Source: Pseudomonas sp. DTU12.3 (GTDB taxonomy: Bacteria > Pseudomonadota > Gammaproteobacteria > Pseudomonadales > Pseudomonadaceae). From it: a stretch of DNA of 64,000 nt. Positions 24,762 through 34,799 of this stretch are shown in pieces. The DNA lies in the NCBI RefSeq assembly GCF_004124275.1, contig NZ_CP027218.1, positions 4,981,001 to 5,045,000 of the forward strand, written 5' to 3'. The first letter of the stretch is position 1; every line of letters begins with the position of its first letter. The translations under genes and the position numbers were made by a program. Below the pieces are notes generated by a model, which worked only from the letters and a program-made list of their open reading frames with translations, was not told the DNA's origin and ran no database searches.

Positions 24762-25772
24762 ATGGCTTTTAACATGCGCAACCGCAGCTTGCTGAGCTTG
24801 ATGCACCACACTACTCGCGAGCTCAATTACCTGATCGACCTGTCCCGCGACCTCAAACGCGCCAAGTACACCGGCACCGAGCGTCCACACCTGCAAGGCA
24901 AGAACATCGCGCTGATTTTCGAAAAGACTTCGACCCGCACCCGCTGCGCCTTCGAAGTGGCGGCCCACGATCAGGGTGCCCACGTCACCTACATCGACCC
25001 GGTGTCGTCGCAGATCGGCCACAAAGAAAGCATGAAAGACACCGCCCGCGTTTTGGGTCGGATGTTTGACGCCATCGAGTACCGTGGCTTCGAGCAGGAA
25101 ATCGTCGAAGAGCTGGCCAAATTCGCCGGCGTGCCGGTATTCAACGGTCTGACCGCTGAATTCCACCCGACGCAAATGATCGCCGACGTGCTGACCATGC
25201 GCGAACACAGCGACAAACCGATGCACGACATCAGCTACGCCTATTTGGGCGACGCCCGCTACAACATGGGTAAATCGCTGCTGATGATCGGCGCCAAACT
25301 CGGCATGGACGTGCGCATCGCCGCACCGAAAGCGCTGTGGCCGGATGCCGGGTTCATCACCGAATGCAAAGCCTTCGCGCAAGAAAGTGGCGCGCGCATC
25401 ACCCTCACCGAAGACCCGCAAGAAGCGGTCAAAGGCGTGGACTTCATCCACACCGATATCTGGGTGTCGATGGGGGAGCCGGTGGAAGCGTGGGATGAAC
25501 GCATCGAGCAGCTGCTGCCGTACCAGGTCAATACCAAGATGATGAAAGCCTCGGGCAACCCGCGCGTGAAATTCATGCACTGCCTGCCGGCGTTCCACAA
25601 CAGCGAAACCAAGGTCGGCAAAGACATCGCCGCGCGCTATCCGCACCTGGCCAATGGCGTCGAAGTGACCGAAGAGGTTTTTGAATCCCCGGCCAACATC
25701 GCCTTCGAGCAAGCGGAAAACCGCATGCACACCATCAAGGCGATTCTGGTGTCGGCGTTGGCGGATATCTGA
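24762..25772 (+). CDS. arcB: Catabolic ornithine carbamoyltransferase
   Basis: 336-residue enzyme splitting citrulline with phosphate into ornithine and carbamoyl phosphate. The carbamoyl-phosphate loop is EKTSTRTRCAFEVA near residue 55; HPTQMIADVLTM and FMHCLPAFHN are the other family motifs. Length and the ArcA-ArcB-ArcC order mark it as the catabolic rather than the biosynthetic (ArgF) enzyme. AAGGAG lies 8 bp before ATG. Separated from arcA by a 140-bp hairpin element. Confidence 0.96.
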   Translation: MAFNMRNRSLLSLMHHTTRELNYLIDLSRDLKRAKYTGTERPHLQGKNIALIFEKTSTRTRCAFEVAAHDQGAHVTYIDPVSSQIGHKESMKDTARVLGRMFDAIEYRGFEQEIVEELAKFAGVPVFNGLTAEFHPTQMIADVLTMREHSDKPMHDISYAYLGDARYNMGKSLLMIGAKLGMDVRIAAPKALWPDAGFITECKAFAQESGARITLTEDPQEAVKGVDFIHTDIWVSMGEPVEAWDERIEQLLPYQVNTKMMKASGNPRVKFMHCLPAFHNSETKVGKDIAARYPHLANGVEVTEEVFESPANIAFEQAENRMHTIKAILVSALADI

Positions 25773-25807
25773 CTGAAACAGCTCCCACTGAAGGAACCGC
25801 TTCCAAA

Positions 25808-25899
25808 GGTGGGAGCGGGCGTGCTCGCGAAAGCGGTGTGTCATTCAACAGTGATGCTGATTGACCCACCGCCTTCGGGAGCAAGCCCCCTCCCACAGG
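25808..25899. repeat. REP-type inverted pair, family A
   Basis: Inverted pair between arcB and arcC, one arm with two changes (GGGCGTGCTCGCGAAAGCGG; TTCGGGAGCAAGCCCCC). Together with the family C pair beside it, it makes a 200-bp structured stretch inside the operon. Confidence 0.8.
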
Positions 25900-25927
25900 A
25901 AATCCTACGGAGCCGTTAACCATCACC

Positions 25928-26012
25928 TGTAGGAGCCGCCGAAGGCTGCGATCTTTTGATCTTGTTTTTGACGATCAGGATCAAAAGATCGCAGCCTTCG
26001 GCAGCTCCTACA
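25928..26012. repeat. REP-type inverted pair, family C
   Basis: TGTAGGAGCCGCCGAAGGCT and its complement enclose a GATC-rich loop just upstream of the arcC ribosome site. Inferred to lower or stabilise parts of the arc message. Confidence 0.85.
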
Positions 26013-26030
26013 TGAAAAAGGACAAACACC

Positions 26031-26960
26031 ATGCGTATCGTCGTAGCGCTGGGCGGTAACGCCCTGCTCCGCCGTGGTGAGCCGATGACCGCTGACAATC
26101 AGCGCGCCAACATCCGCATCGCCACCGAGCAAATCGCCAAGATCCATCCCGGCAACCAACTGGTCATCGCCCACGGCAATGGCCCGCAAGTCGGTCTGCT
26201 GTCGCTGCAAGCGGCGGCCTACACTTCCGTCACCCCTTACCCGCTGGACGTGCTCGGTGCCGAAACCGAAGGCATGATCGGCTACATCATCGAACAGGAA
26301 CTGGGCAACCTGCTCGACTTCGAAGTGCCGTTCGCGACCCTGCTGACCCAGGTTGAGGTCGACGCCAACGACCCCGCCTTCAAGAACCCGACCAAGCCGA
26401 TCGGCCCGGTCTACGACAAGGCCGAAGCGGAAAAACTCGCCGCCGACAAAGGCTGGGCAATTGCCCCGGACGGCGATAAATACCGTCGTGTGGTGGCCAG
26501 TCCACGACCAAAACGCATCTTCGAAATCCGCCCGATCAAGTGGTTGCTGGACAAGGGCAGCATCGTGATTTGCGCTGGTGGCGGCGGGATTCCGACCATG
26601 TACGACGAGAACCGCAACCTCAAAGGCATCGAGGCGGTGATCGATAAAGATCTGTGCTCGTCGCTGCTCGCCGAGCAACTGGAAGCCGACCTGTTGGTGA
26701 TCGCCACGGACGTCAACGCGGCGTTCATCGACTACGGCAAGCCAACCCAGAAAGCCATCGCTGAAGCGCACCCGGATGAACTCGAACGCCTCGGTTTCGC
26801 CGCCGGTTCCATGGGACCGAAGGTGCAGGCAGCCTGCGAGTTCGCGCGCCATACTGGCAAAGTTGCGGTGATCGGTTCGCTGGCAGATATCGAAGCCATC
26901 GTCCAGGGCACCGCCGGTACTCGTGTGACCACGGCGAAGCCCGGCATCACCTACCGATAA
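26031..26960 (+). CDS. arcC: Carbamate kinase
   Basis: 309-residue amino-acid-kinase fold enzyme making ATP from carbamoyl phosphate and ADP, the energy-yielding step of the pathway. Motifs: MRIVVALGGNALLRRGEPM at the start, VIAHGNGPQVGLL, ICAGGGGIPTMYDE and DKDLCSSLLA. AAGGA precedes the ATG. Last gene of arcDABC. Confidence 0.96.
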   Translation: MRIVVALGGNALLRRGEPMTADNQRANIRIATEQIAKIHPGNQLVIAHGNGPQVGLLSLQAAAYTSVTPYPLDVLGAETEGMIGYIIEQELGNLLDFEVPFATLLTQVEVDANDPAFKNPTKPIGPVYDKAEAEKLAADKGWAIAPDGDKYRRVVASPRPKRIFEIRPIKWLLDKGSIVICAGGGGIPTMYDENRNLKGIEAVIDKDLCSSLLAEQLEADLLVIATDVNAAFIDYGKPTQKAIAEAHPDELERLGFAAGSMGPKVQAACEFARHTGKVAVIGSLADIEAIVQGTAGTRVTTAKPGITYR

Positions 26961-27022
26961 GAAGAAACTGCGGGGGCAGGCTCCAGGTCTGCCCTTCTCC
27001 CATGCCTTGAAAGGAGAAACCC

Positions 27023-27385
27023 ATGGCCCAATTCGAACCTGGTCATTTGCATATCGAGCGGCATGCGTTGACGGACGATGACGTCAATTACAACGTGCAC
27101 CTCGACTATGAAGTGTTCACCGACCCGCAAAAAGGCAAAGGGATACAGTTCACCCTGCACGGCAATATGCAGGGCAAGGACATGAAGGAAACGTTTTTCC
27201 TGCCCAAGGAAGAGGCTTATAACTTCGCCCGTGACGTGACCCGGATCGCCGAGAAGTACGGAATTCCCAAGGCGCACAGCCAGATCGGTTCGGTGCACAA
27301 GCATTACGATTTGATGTTTGAAGACATTCGGCAGAAGTTGAATATGCAGTCCGGGGATCCGGTCAATCTTGAGCATTTCGAGTAA
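27023..27385 (+). CDS. DUF5064 family protein
   Basis: 120-residue small soluble protein beginning MAQFEPGHLHIERHALTD and ending SGDPVNLEHFE, which I recognise as the Pseudomonas-specific DUF5064 family. No signal peptide or membrane segment. Function unknown. It starts 62 bp after arcC with AAAGGAG upstream and could be co-transcribed with the arc operon, though no functional link is known. It is the last gene before the tandem repeat array. Confidence 0.7.
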   Translation: MAQFEPGHLHIERHALTDDDVNYNVHLDYEVFTDPQKGKGIQFTLHGNMQGKDMKETFFLPKEEAYNFARDVTRIAEKYGIPKAHSQIGSVHKHYDLMFEDIRQKLNMQSGDPVNLEHFE

Positions 27386-27410
27386 ACCTCAAAAGCCCCT
27401 CACCCTAGCC

Positions 27411-27955
27411 CTCTCCCAGAGGGAGAGGGGACTGACCGAAGTGTCTGACGGAAAATATCGACCTGAAAGACCGAGTCGCTTATGGATTCACAGCCGTATT
27501 TCAGGTCGGCGTACCTCGTGAGCATTCCACAATCGACCCCCCTCTCCCAGAGGGAGAGGGGACTGACCGAAGTGTCTGACGGAAAATATCGACCTGAAAG
27601 ACCGAGTCGCTTATGGATTCACAGCCGTATTTTCAGGTCGGCGTACCTCGTGAGCATTCCACAATCGACCCCCCTCTCCCAGAGGGAGAGGGGACTGACC
27701 GAAGTGTCTGACGGAAAATATCGACCTGAAAGACCGAGTCGCTTATGGATTCACAGCCGTATTTCAGATCGGCGTACCTCGTGAGCATTCCACAATCGAC
27801 CCCCTCTCCCAGAGGGAGAGGGGACTGACCGAAGTGTCTGACGGAAAATATCGACCTGAAAGACCGAGTCGCTTATGGATTCACAGCCGTATTTCAGGTC
27901 GGCGTACCTCGTGAGCATTCCACAATCGGCCCCCTCTCCCTCCGGGAGAGGGCTG
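27411..27955. repeat. Tandem array: four copies of a ~130-bp unit plus a partial fifth
   Basis: Copies start at 27411, 27542, 27674 and 27804 (lengths 131, 132, 130, 130). A partial fifth runs from 27934 to about 27955. Each unit holds two hairpins: CCCTCTCCC-aga-GGGAGAGGG, and CGACCTGAAA paired with TTTCAGGTCG. The copies differ by only a few bases (an extra T in copy 2, one G-to-A in copy 3, C-run lengths). Units read the same throughout, without variable spacers, so this is not CRISPR. It fills the 650-bp gap between the DUF5064 gene and gcsR. Confidence 0.93.
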
Positions 27956-28039
27956 GGGTGAGGGTGCTTTTGCTTTCACCTCTCTCCAAGCCCAAGGCAT
28001 ACTTGCCACCCTCCGCTCTGCAGATCACTGAACCGCCCC

Positions 28040-29548
28040 ATGCGTATCCACGTCAGTTTCATCGACCGCGTCGGCATCACCCAGGAAGTCCTGGCTATCC
28101 TCGGTGGGCGCAATCTCAATCTGGATGCGGTGGAGATGATCCCGCCGAACGTCTACATCGACGCGCCGACCCTGAGCCCGCAAGTGCTCGAAGAGCTGAA
28201 AGATGCGTTGTTTCGTGTGCTCGGCGTGGAAGCGGTGACCGTGGTCGACATCCTCCCCGGCCAGCGCCGGCACTTGCAGCTCGATGCCTTGCTCGCGGCG
28301 ATGACCGACCCGGTACTGGCGCTCGACAGCGCCGGCAAGGTGCTGCTGGCCAACCCGGCGTTGATCGCGTTGTACGGTCGCGAGCCTGCGGGTGAAAGCG
28401 TCTCTGAACTATTCAACGATCCAGCCCTGCTCGATACTTTGCTCGAACACGGCTTCCGCCTGCCGCTGCGCGAAATCACCGTCAACGGCCAGACACTGTT
28501 GCTCGACGCCACGCCGATCACCGACGCTGGCGCCCTGCTCACTTTGTATCAACCGAACCGCATCGGTGAACAACTCTCGGCGTTGCACCACGACCACGCC
28601 GAAGGTTTCGATGCGCTGCTCGGCGAATCCCCGGCGATCCGCACGCTCAAGGCCCGCGCGCAAAGAGTTGCTGCCCTTGATGCGCCACTGTTGATCCAGG
28701 GCGAAACCGGCACCGGCAAAGAACTTGTGGCCCGCGCCTGCCACGCGATCAGTGCGCGGCACAGCGCGCCTTTTCTGGCGTTGAACTGCGCAGCGCTGCC
28801 GGAGAACCTCGCCGAGAGCGAACTGTTCGGCTACGCCCCCGGCGCCTTCACCGGTGCGGCGCGTGGTGGCAAACCGGGGCTGATGGAACTGGCCAATCAG
28901 GGCACGGTGTTTCTCGATGAGATCGGCGAGATGTCGCCGTACTTGCAGGCCAAGTTGCTGCGCTTCTTGAACGACGGCAGCTTCCGCCGCGTTGGCGGTG
29001 ATCGCGAGGTGAAGGTCAACGTGCGCATCCTCAGCGCGACCCACCGTGACCTGGAGAAAATGGTCAGCGAAGGCCTGTTCCGCGAAGACCTGTTCTATCG
29101 CCTCAACGTACTTAACGTTGAAGTGCCGCCGCTGCGGGAACGCGGCCAGGACATTCTGCTGTTGGCGCGGTATTTCATGCAGCAGGCTTGCGCGCAGATC
29201 CAGCGCCCGGTCTGCCGCCTCGCACCGGGGACTTATCCTGCACTGCTCGGTAATCGCTGGCCGGGCAACGTGCGGCAATTGCAGAACGTGATCTTCCGCG
29301 CCGCAGCGATTTGCGAGAGCAGCCTGGTGGATATCGGCGACCTCGACATCGCCGGCACTTCCGTCGCACGTCAGGCCGACAGCGACGTCGACAGCCTCGA
29401 ACAAGCGGTCGAATCCTTCGAGAAAGCGCTGCTGGAAAAACTCTACGTCAGCTACCCCTCGACCCGCCAACTGGCCAGCCGCCTGCAAACCTCGCACACC
29501 GCGATTGCCCATCGCCTGCGCAAATACGGCATCCCCAACAAACCCTGA
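28040..29548 (+). CDS. gcsR: Sigma-54-dependent activator of glycine cleavage (GcsR, TyrR-like)
   Basis: 502-residue enhancer-binding protein of TyrR architecture. The N-terminal ACT domain (about 1-72) is the likely glycine sensor, followed by a PAS-like region (about 80-170). The AAA+ domain (about 195-430) has Walker A GETGTGKE, the sigma-54 contact GAFTGAAR and Walker B GTVFLDEIGEM. The C-terminal helix-turn-helix (STRQLASRLQTSHTAIAHRLRKY) is of TyrR type. In P. aeruginosa the orthologue turns on gcvH2-gcvP2-glyA2-sdaA-gcvT2 in response to glycine; the same target genes lie immediately downstream here. The start ATG 28040 has no strong ribosome site. Confidence 0.9.
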   Translation: MRIHVSFIDRVGITQEVLAILGGRNLNLDAVEMIPPNVYIDAPTLSPQVLEELKDALFRVLGVEAVTVVDILPGQRRHLQLDALLAAMTDPVLALDSAGKVLLANPALIALYGREPAGESVSELFNDPALLDTLLEHGFRLPLREITVNGQTLLLDATPITDAGALLTLYQPNRIGEQLSALHHDHAEGFDALLGESPAIRTLKARAQRVAALDAPLLIQGETGTGKELVARACHAISARHSAPFLALNCAALPENLAESELFGYAPGAFTGAARGGKPGLMELANQGTVFLDEIGEMSPYLQAKLLRFLNDGSFRRVGGDREVKVNVRILSATHRDLEKMVSEGLFREDLFYRLNVLNVEVPPLRERGQDILLLARYFMQQACAQIQRPVCRLAPGTYPALLGNRWPGNVRQLQNVIFRAAAICESSLVDIGDLDIAGTSVARQADSDVDSLEQAVESFEKALLEKLYVSYPSTRQLASRLQTSHTAIAHRLRKYGIPNKP

Positions 29549-29566
29549 ACACACCAAAAATCCCCT

Positions 29567-29649
29567 GTAGGAGCTGCCGAAGGCTGCGATCTTTTGATTT
29601 TGTTTTTAAGGACCAAAGTCAAAAGATCGCAGCCTTCGGCAGCTCCTAC
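29567..29649. repeat. REP-type inverted pair, family C
   Basis: TGTAGGAGCTGCCGAAGGCT and complement, 19 bp after the gcsR stop; a likely end signal for gcsR before the gcv control region. Confidence 0.85.
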
Positions 29650-29688
29650 ATTTGAGATTCGCTTTCTGCGCTAAAAACGACCTTCATC

Positions 29689-29706
29689 TGTACTGAAAGC
29701 GCTACA
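29689..29706. promoter_or_regulatory. GcsR-type binding site 1
   Basis: TGTACTG-AAAG-CGCTACA, one degenerate and one full half-site around 4 bp. Resembles the TGTAACG-N4-CGTTCCG form I recall for GcsR. Confidence 0.6.
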
Positions 29707-29707
29707 G

Positions 29708-29725
29708 CGGAACGATATCGCTACA
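29708..29725. promoter_or_regulatory. GcsR-type binding site 2
   Basis: CGGAACG-ATAT-CGCTACA, centred 19 bp after site 1, so roughly on the same face of the helix less a partial turn. Confidence 0.65.
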
Positions 29726-29788
29726 CCCTCCTCTGATCACTGCTGTGCAAGGCTTTGATCCCGTTCAGCTTTTCTTCCCGCTTTAGCC

Positions 29789-29806
29789 TGTAGCGATTTC
29801 GCTACA
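29789..29806. promoter_or_regulatory. GcsR-type binding site 3
   Basis: TGTAGCG-ATTT-CGCTACA is a perfect inverted repeat with 7-bp arms and is the best of the three sites. Confidence 0.7.
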
Positions 29807-29838
29807 CGCCACAGTTCAAACCGCCTCACCAAAACAAT

Positions 29839-29851
29839 TAACTTATTGATT
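29839..29851. promoter_or_regulatory. IHF consensus site between activator sites and promoter
   Basis: TAACTTATTGATT is a full match to the IHF consensus (WATCAANNNNTTR on the opposite strand). It lies between the activator sites and the sigma-54 promoter, the usual place for a bend that brings the activator to the polymerase. Confidence 0.65.
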
Positions 29852-29869
29852 TATAACGATAAATCAACA

Positions 29870-29886
29870 TTGGCCGCGTTCTTGCT
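29870..29886 (+). promoter_or_regulatory. Sigma-54 promoter of gcvH-gcvP-sdaA-gcvT
   Basis: TTGGCCGCGTTCTTGCT fits the -24/-12 consensus TTGGCACG-N4-TTGCT, with GG and GC exactly 12 bp apart. Start of transcription is expected near 29897, giving a leader of about 75 nt before gcvH. Confidence 0.8.
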
Positions 29887-29970
29887 AATCAACCCATCAT
29901 AAATAAGGGCCTTCGCGCCCGACTATTCCACCGCGTCCACCAGACGAGTCTGGCCCCCTGAGGAGTTCCC

Positions 29971-30354
29971 ATGAGCGAGTTGCGTTTTACTGAAGATCAC
30001 GAATGGCTGCGCACCGAAGCTGATGGCAGCGTTACTGTCGGCATCACCGCATTCGCGCAGAACGCCCTCGGCGACGTGGTATTCGTGCAACTGCCTGAGC
30101 TGCAGGCTTACGAAAAAGGTGCCGAAGCCGCCACCGTGGAATCGGTAAAAGCCGCCAGCGGCGTGTACATGCCGCTCGACGGCGACGTACTGGAAGTCAA
30201 TCCGGCGCTGGAAGACGCCCCGGAACTGGTCAACGAAGATCCGCTGGGCCAAGGCTGGTTCTTCCGCTTCCAGCCAAGCGACGCCGCCGCTGTCGGCAAA
30301 CTGCTCGACCAGGACGCGTACGACCGCCTGATCAAAGCCCAAGCCGAAGCCTGA
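29971..30354 (+). CDS. gcvH: Glycine cleavage system H protein
   Basis: 127-residue lipoyl carrier that shuttles the aminomethyl group between the P, T and L proteins. The lipoyl lysine is Lys60 in ATVESVKAASGVYMP. FTEDHEWLRTEADG and NEDPLGQGWFFRF are standard. TGAGGAG precedes the ATG. First gene of the sigma-54-driven operon, 11 bp before gcvP. Equivalent by position to gcvH2 of P. aeruginosa; a second gcv copy elsewhere in the genome is likely. Confidence 0.96.
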   Translation: MSELRFTEDHEWLRTEADGSVTVGITAFAQNALGDVVFVQLPELQAYEKGAEAATVESVKAASGVYMPLDGDVLEVNPALEDAPELVNEDPLGQGWFFRFQPSDAAAVGKLLDQDAYDRLIKAQAEA

Positions 30355-30365
30355 GGAACACCGAC

Positions 30366-33218
30366 ATGACTCAAGTAAACCTTGGCACCGCCAACGAATT
30401 CATCGCCCGTCATATCGGCCCGCGCGCCGGTGACGAGCAAGCCATGCTCAACAGCCTCGGCTTCGACTCGCTTGAAGCCCTGAGCGCCAGTGTCATCCCG
30501 GAAAGCATCAAGGGCACCAGCGTGCTTGGCCTGGACGACGGTCTCAGCGAAGCCGATGCCCTGGCGATGATTAAAGGCATCGCCGGCAAGAATCAGCTGT
30601 TCAAGACTTACATCGGCCAGGGCTACTACAACTGCCACACGCCGTCGCCGATCCTGCGTAACCTGCTGGAAAACCCGGCCTGGTACACCGCTTACACCCC
30701 GTACCAACCGGAAATTTCCCAGGGCCGTCTCGAAGCGCTGCTGAACTTCCAGACCCTGATCAGCGACCTCACCGGCCTGCCAATCGCCAACGCCTCCTTG
30801 CTCGACGAAGCCACCGCCGCTGCCGAAGCCATGACCTTCTGCAAACGCCTGAGCAAGAACAAAGGCAGCCACCAATTCTTCGCCTCGATCCACAGCCACC
30901 CGCAAACCCTCGACGTGCTGCGCACCCGTGCCGAGCCGCTGGGTATTGAAGTTGTAGTGGGCGATGAGCGTGAACTGACTGACGTGACGCCGTTCTTCGG
31001 CGCACTGCTGCAATACCCAGCCAGCAACGGTGACGTGTTCGACTACCGCGAACTAACCGAACGCTTCCACGCCGCCAACGCGTTGGTGGCCGTGGCCGCT
31101 GACCTGTTGGCCCTGACCCTGCTGACCGCCCCGGGCGAATTCGGCGCCGACGTCGCTATCGGTTCGGCACAACGCTTCGGCGTGCCGCTGGGCTTCGGTG
31201 GCCCGCACGCCGCTTATTTCTCCACCAAGGATGCGTTCAAGCGCGACATGCCGGGCCGTCTGGTCGGTGTTTCGGTTGACCGTTTCGGCAAGCCGGCGCT
31301 GCGTCTGGCGATGCAGACTCGCGAGCAACACATCCGTCGCGAGAAGGCCACGTCGAACATCTGCACCGCGCAAGTGCTGCTGGCCAACATCGCCAGCATG
31401 TACGCCGTCTACCACGGCCCGAAAGGCCTGACCCAGATCGCCAACCGCGTGCATCACCTGACCGCCATTCTGGCCAAGGGCCTGACCGCGCTGGGCGCGA
31501 AAGTCGAACAAGCCAGCTTCTTCGACACCCTGACCGTGGCCACCGGCGCGCAAACCGCCGCGCTGCACGACAAGGCGCATGCTGCGCAGATCAACCTGCG
31601 CGTGATCGACGCTCAGCGTCTGGGCCTGTCGGTCGATGAAACCACCACGCAGGCAGATATCGAAACCCTGTGGGGCCTGTTCGCCGACGGCAAGACCCTG
31701 CCGGACTTCGCTGCTCTCGCCGCTTCCGTTCAGAGCACTATTCCTGCTGCGCTGGTACGTCAGTCGCCGATCCTCAGCCACCCGGTGTTCAACCGTTATC
31801 ACTCGGAAACCGAGCTGATGCGCTACCTGCGCAAACTGGCGGACAAGGACCTGGCACTGGATCGCACCATGATCCCGCTGGGCTCGTGCACCATGAAACT
31901 CAACGCCGCCAGCGAAATGATCCCGGTGACCTGGGCTGAATTCGGTGCGCTGCACCCATTCGCCCCGGCCGCACAAAGCGCCGGTTATCAGCAACTGACC
32001 TTTGAGCTGGAAGCGATGCTCTGCGCCGCCACCGGTTACGACGCGATCTCGCTGCAACCGAACGCCGGTTCGCAAGGTGAATACGCTGGTCTGCTGGCGA
32101 TTCGTGCTTATCACCAGAGCCGTGGCGATGAGCGTCGCGACATCTGCCTGATCCCGTCGTCCGCCCACGGCACCAACCCGGCCACCGCCAACATGGCCGG
32201 CATGCGCGTTGTCGTCACCGCGTGCGATGCGCGCGGCAACGTCGATATCGAAGACCTGCGCGCCAAAGCCATCGAGCACCGCGAACACCTCGCCGCGCTG
32301 ATGATCACCTACCCGTCGACCCACGGCGTGTTCGAAGAAGGCATCCGCGAAATCTGCGGGATCATTCATGACAACGGCGGCCAGGTGTACATCGACGGCG
32401 CCAACATGAACGCAATGGTCGGCCTCTGCGCACCGGGCAAGTTCGGCGGCGACGTCTCGCACCTGAACCTGCACAAAACCTTCTGCATCCCGCATGGCGG
32501 TGGTGGACCGGGCGTCGGCCCGATTGGCGTGAAGTCGCACCTGACGCCGTTCCTGCCAGGCCACGGCCAGATGGAACGCAAGGAAGGCGCGGTCTGCGCG
32601 GCACCGTTCGGCAGCGCGAGCATTTTGCCGATCACCTGGATGTACATTCGGATGATGGGTGGCGCCGGTCTGAAGCGCGCTTCGCAGCTGGCGATCCTCA
32701 ATGCCAACTACATCTCCCGTCGCCTCGAAGAGCACTACCCAGTGCTGTACACCGGCAGCAACGGTCTGGTGGCGCACGAATGCATTCTGGATCTGCGTCC
32801 GTTGAAAGACAGCAGCGGCATCAGCGTTGATGACGTCGCCAAGCGCCTGATCGACTTCGGTTTCCACGCGCCGACCATGTCGTTCCCGGTCGCCGGCACG
32901 CTGATGATCGAGCCGACCGAAAGTGAATCCAAGGAAGAACTCGATCGCTTCTGCGACGCCATGATCCGCATCCGCGAAGAAATCCGCGCAGTGGAAAACG
33001 GCACGCTGGACAAGGACGACAACCCGCTGAAAAACGCTCCGCACACCGCAGCGGAACTGGTTGGCGAGTGGACGCACCCGTACAGCCGCGAGCAGGCCGT
33101 GTATCCGGTAGCGTCGCTGATCGAAGGCAAATACTGGCCACCGGTCGGTCGCGTCGACAACGTCTTCGGTGACCGCAACCTGGTCTGCGCCTGCCCGTCG
33201 ATCGAAAGCTACGCTTAA
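30366..33218 (+). CDS. gcvP: Glycine dehydrogenase (decarboxylating), P protein
   Basis: 950-residue PLP enzyme that decarboxylates glycine and loads the remainder on GcvH. The single-chain form (both halves fused) is typical of Proteobacteria. The PLP lysine is in HLNLHKTFCIPHGGGGPGVGP near residue 705. Other motifs: GSCTMKLNAASEM and SAHGTNPATANMAGM. It uses its own ribosome site (TGAGGA). Part of the glycine-induced operon. Confidence 0.97.
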   Translation: MTQVNLGTANEFIARHIGPRAGDEQAMLNSLGFDSLEALSASVIPESIKGTSVLGLDDGLSEADALAMIKGIAGKNQLFKTYIGQGYYNCHTPSPILRNLLENPAWYTAYTPYQPEISQGRLEALLNFQTLISDLTGLPIANASLLDEATAAAEAMTFCKRLSKNKGSHQFFASIHSHPQTLDVLRTRAEPLGIEVVVGDERELTDVTPFFGALLQYPASNGDVFDYRELTERFHAANALVAVAADLLALTLLTAPGEFGADVAIGSAQRFGVPLGFGGPHAAYFSTKDAFKRDMPGRLVGVSVDRFGKPALRLAMQTREQHIRREKATSNICTAQVLLANIASMYAVYHGPKGLTQIANRVHHLTAILAKGLTALGAKVEQASFFDTLTVATGAQTAALHDKAHAAQINLRVIDAQRLGLSVDETTTQADIETLWGLFADGKTLPDFAALAASVQSTIPAALVRQSPILSHPVFNRYHSETELMRYLRKLADKDLALDRTMIPLGSCTMKLNAASEMIPVTWAEFGALHPFAPAAQSAGYQQLTFELEAMLCAATGYDAISLQPNAGSQGEYAGLLAIRAYHQSRGDERRDICLIPSSAHGTNPATANMAGMRVVVTACDARGNVDIEDLRAKAIEHREHLAALMITYPSTHGVFEEGIREICGIIHDNGGQVYIDGANMNAMVGLCAPGKFGGDVSHLNLHKTFCIPHGGGGPGVGPIGVKSHLTPFLPGHGQMERKEGAVCAAPFGSASILPITWMYIRMMGGAGLKRASQLAILNANYISRRLEEHYPVLYTGSNGLVAHECILDLRPLKDSSGISVDDVAKRLIDFGFHAPTMSFPVAGTLMIEPTESESKEELDRFCDAMIRIREEIRAVENGTLDKDDNPLKNAPHTAAELVGEWTHPYSREQAVYPVASLIEGKYWPPVGRVDNVFGDRNLVCACPSIESYA

Positions 33219-33257
33219 AAGTGTAAGGGGCGAGCCACTCGCCCCCATCGATTCACC

Positions 33258-33343
33258 TGTAGGAGCTGCCGAAGGCTGCGATCTTTTGATCTTGCTGTTG
33301 AAAGATCAGGATCAAAAGATCGCAGCCTTCGGCAGCTCCTACA
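33258..33343. repeat. REP-type inverted pair, family C
   Basis: Inverted pair between gcvP and sdaA, at the spot where glyA lies in the P. aeruginosa operon. The transcript must read through it to reach sdaA and gcvT. Confidence 0.85.
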
Positions 33344-33404
33344 GGGGGATTTAACCAGCCTGATGTTTCGCCAATTCCTATAACAAGAAACCGGAGAACC
33401 ACTC

Positions 33405-34781
<1,377 letters not shown>

Positions 34782-34799
34782 GCCTTATTTAACTCCGCC

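Noticed and set aside
27482..27784. 100-codon repetitive open frame in the tandem array
   Set aside because: It is open only because two units differ by a base; copies of 130 bp break the frame, and there is no ribosome site.
27411..27955. CRISPR-like appearance of the tandem array
   Set aside because: The whole 130-bp unit is conserved, there are no variable spacers, the unit is far too long for a CRISPR repeat, and no cas gene is near.
31053..33248. 731-codon open frame antisense to gcvP
   Set aside because: The sense frame is full-length GcvP with its active-site lysine; the antisense product has no recognisable feature.
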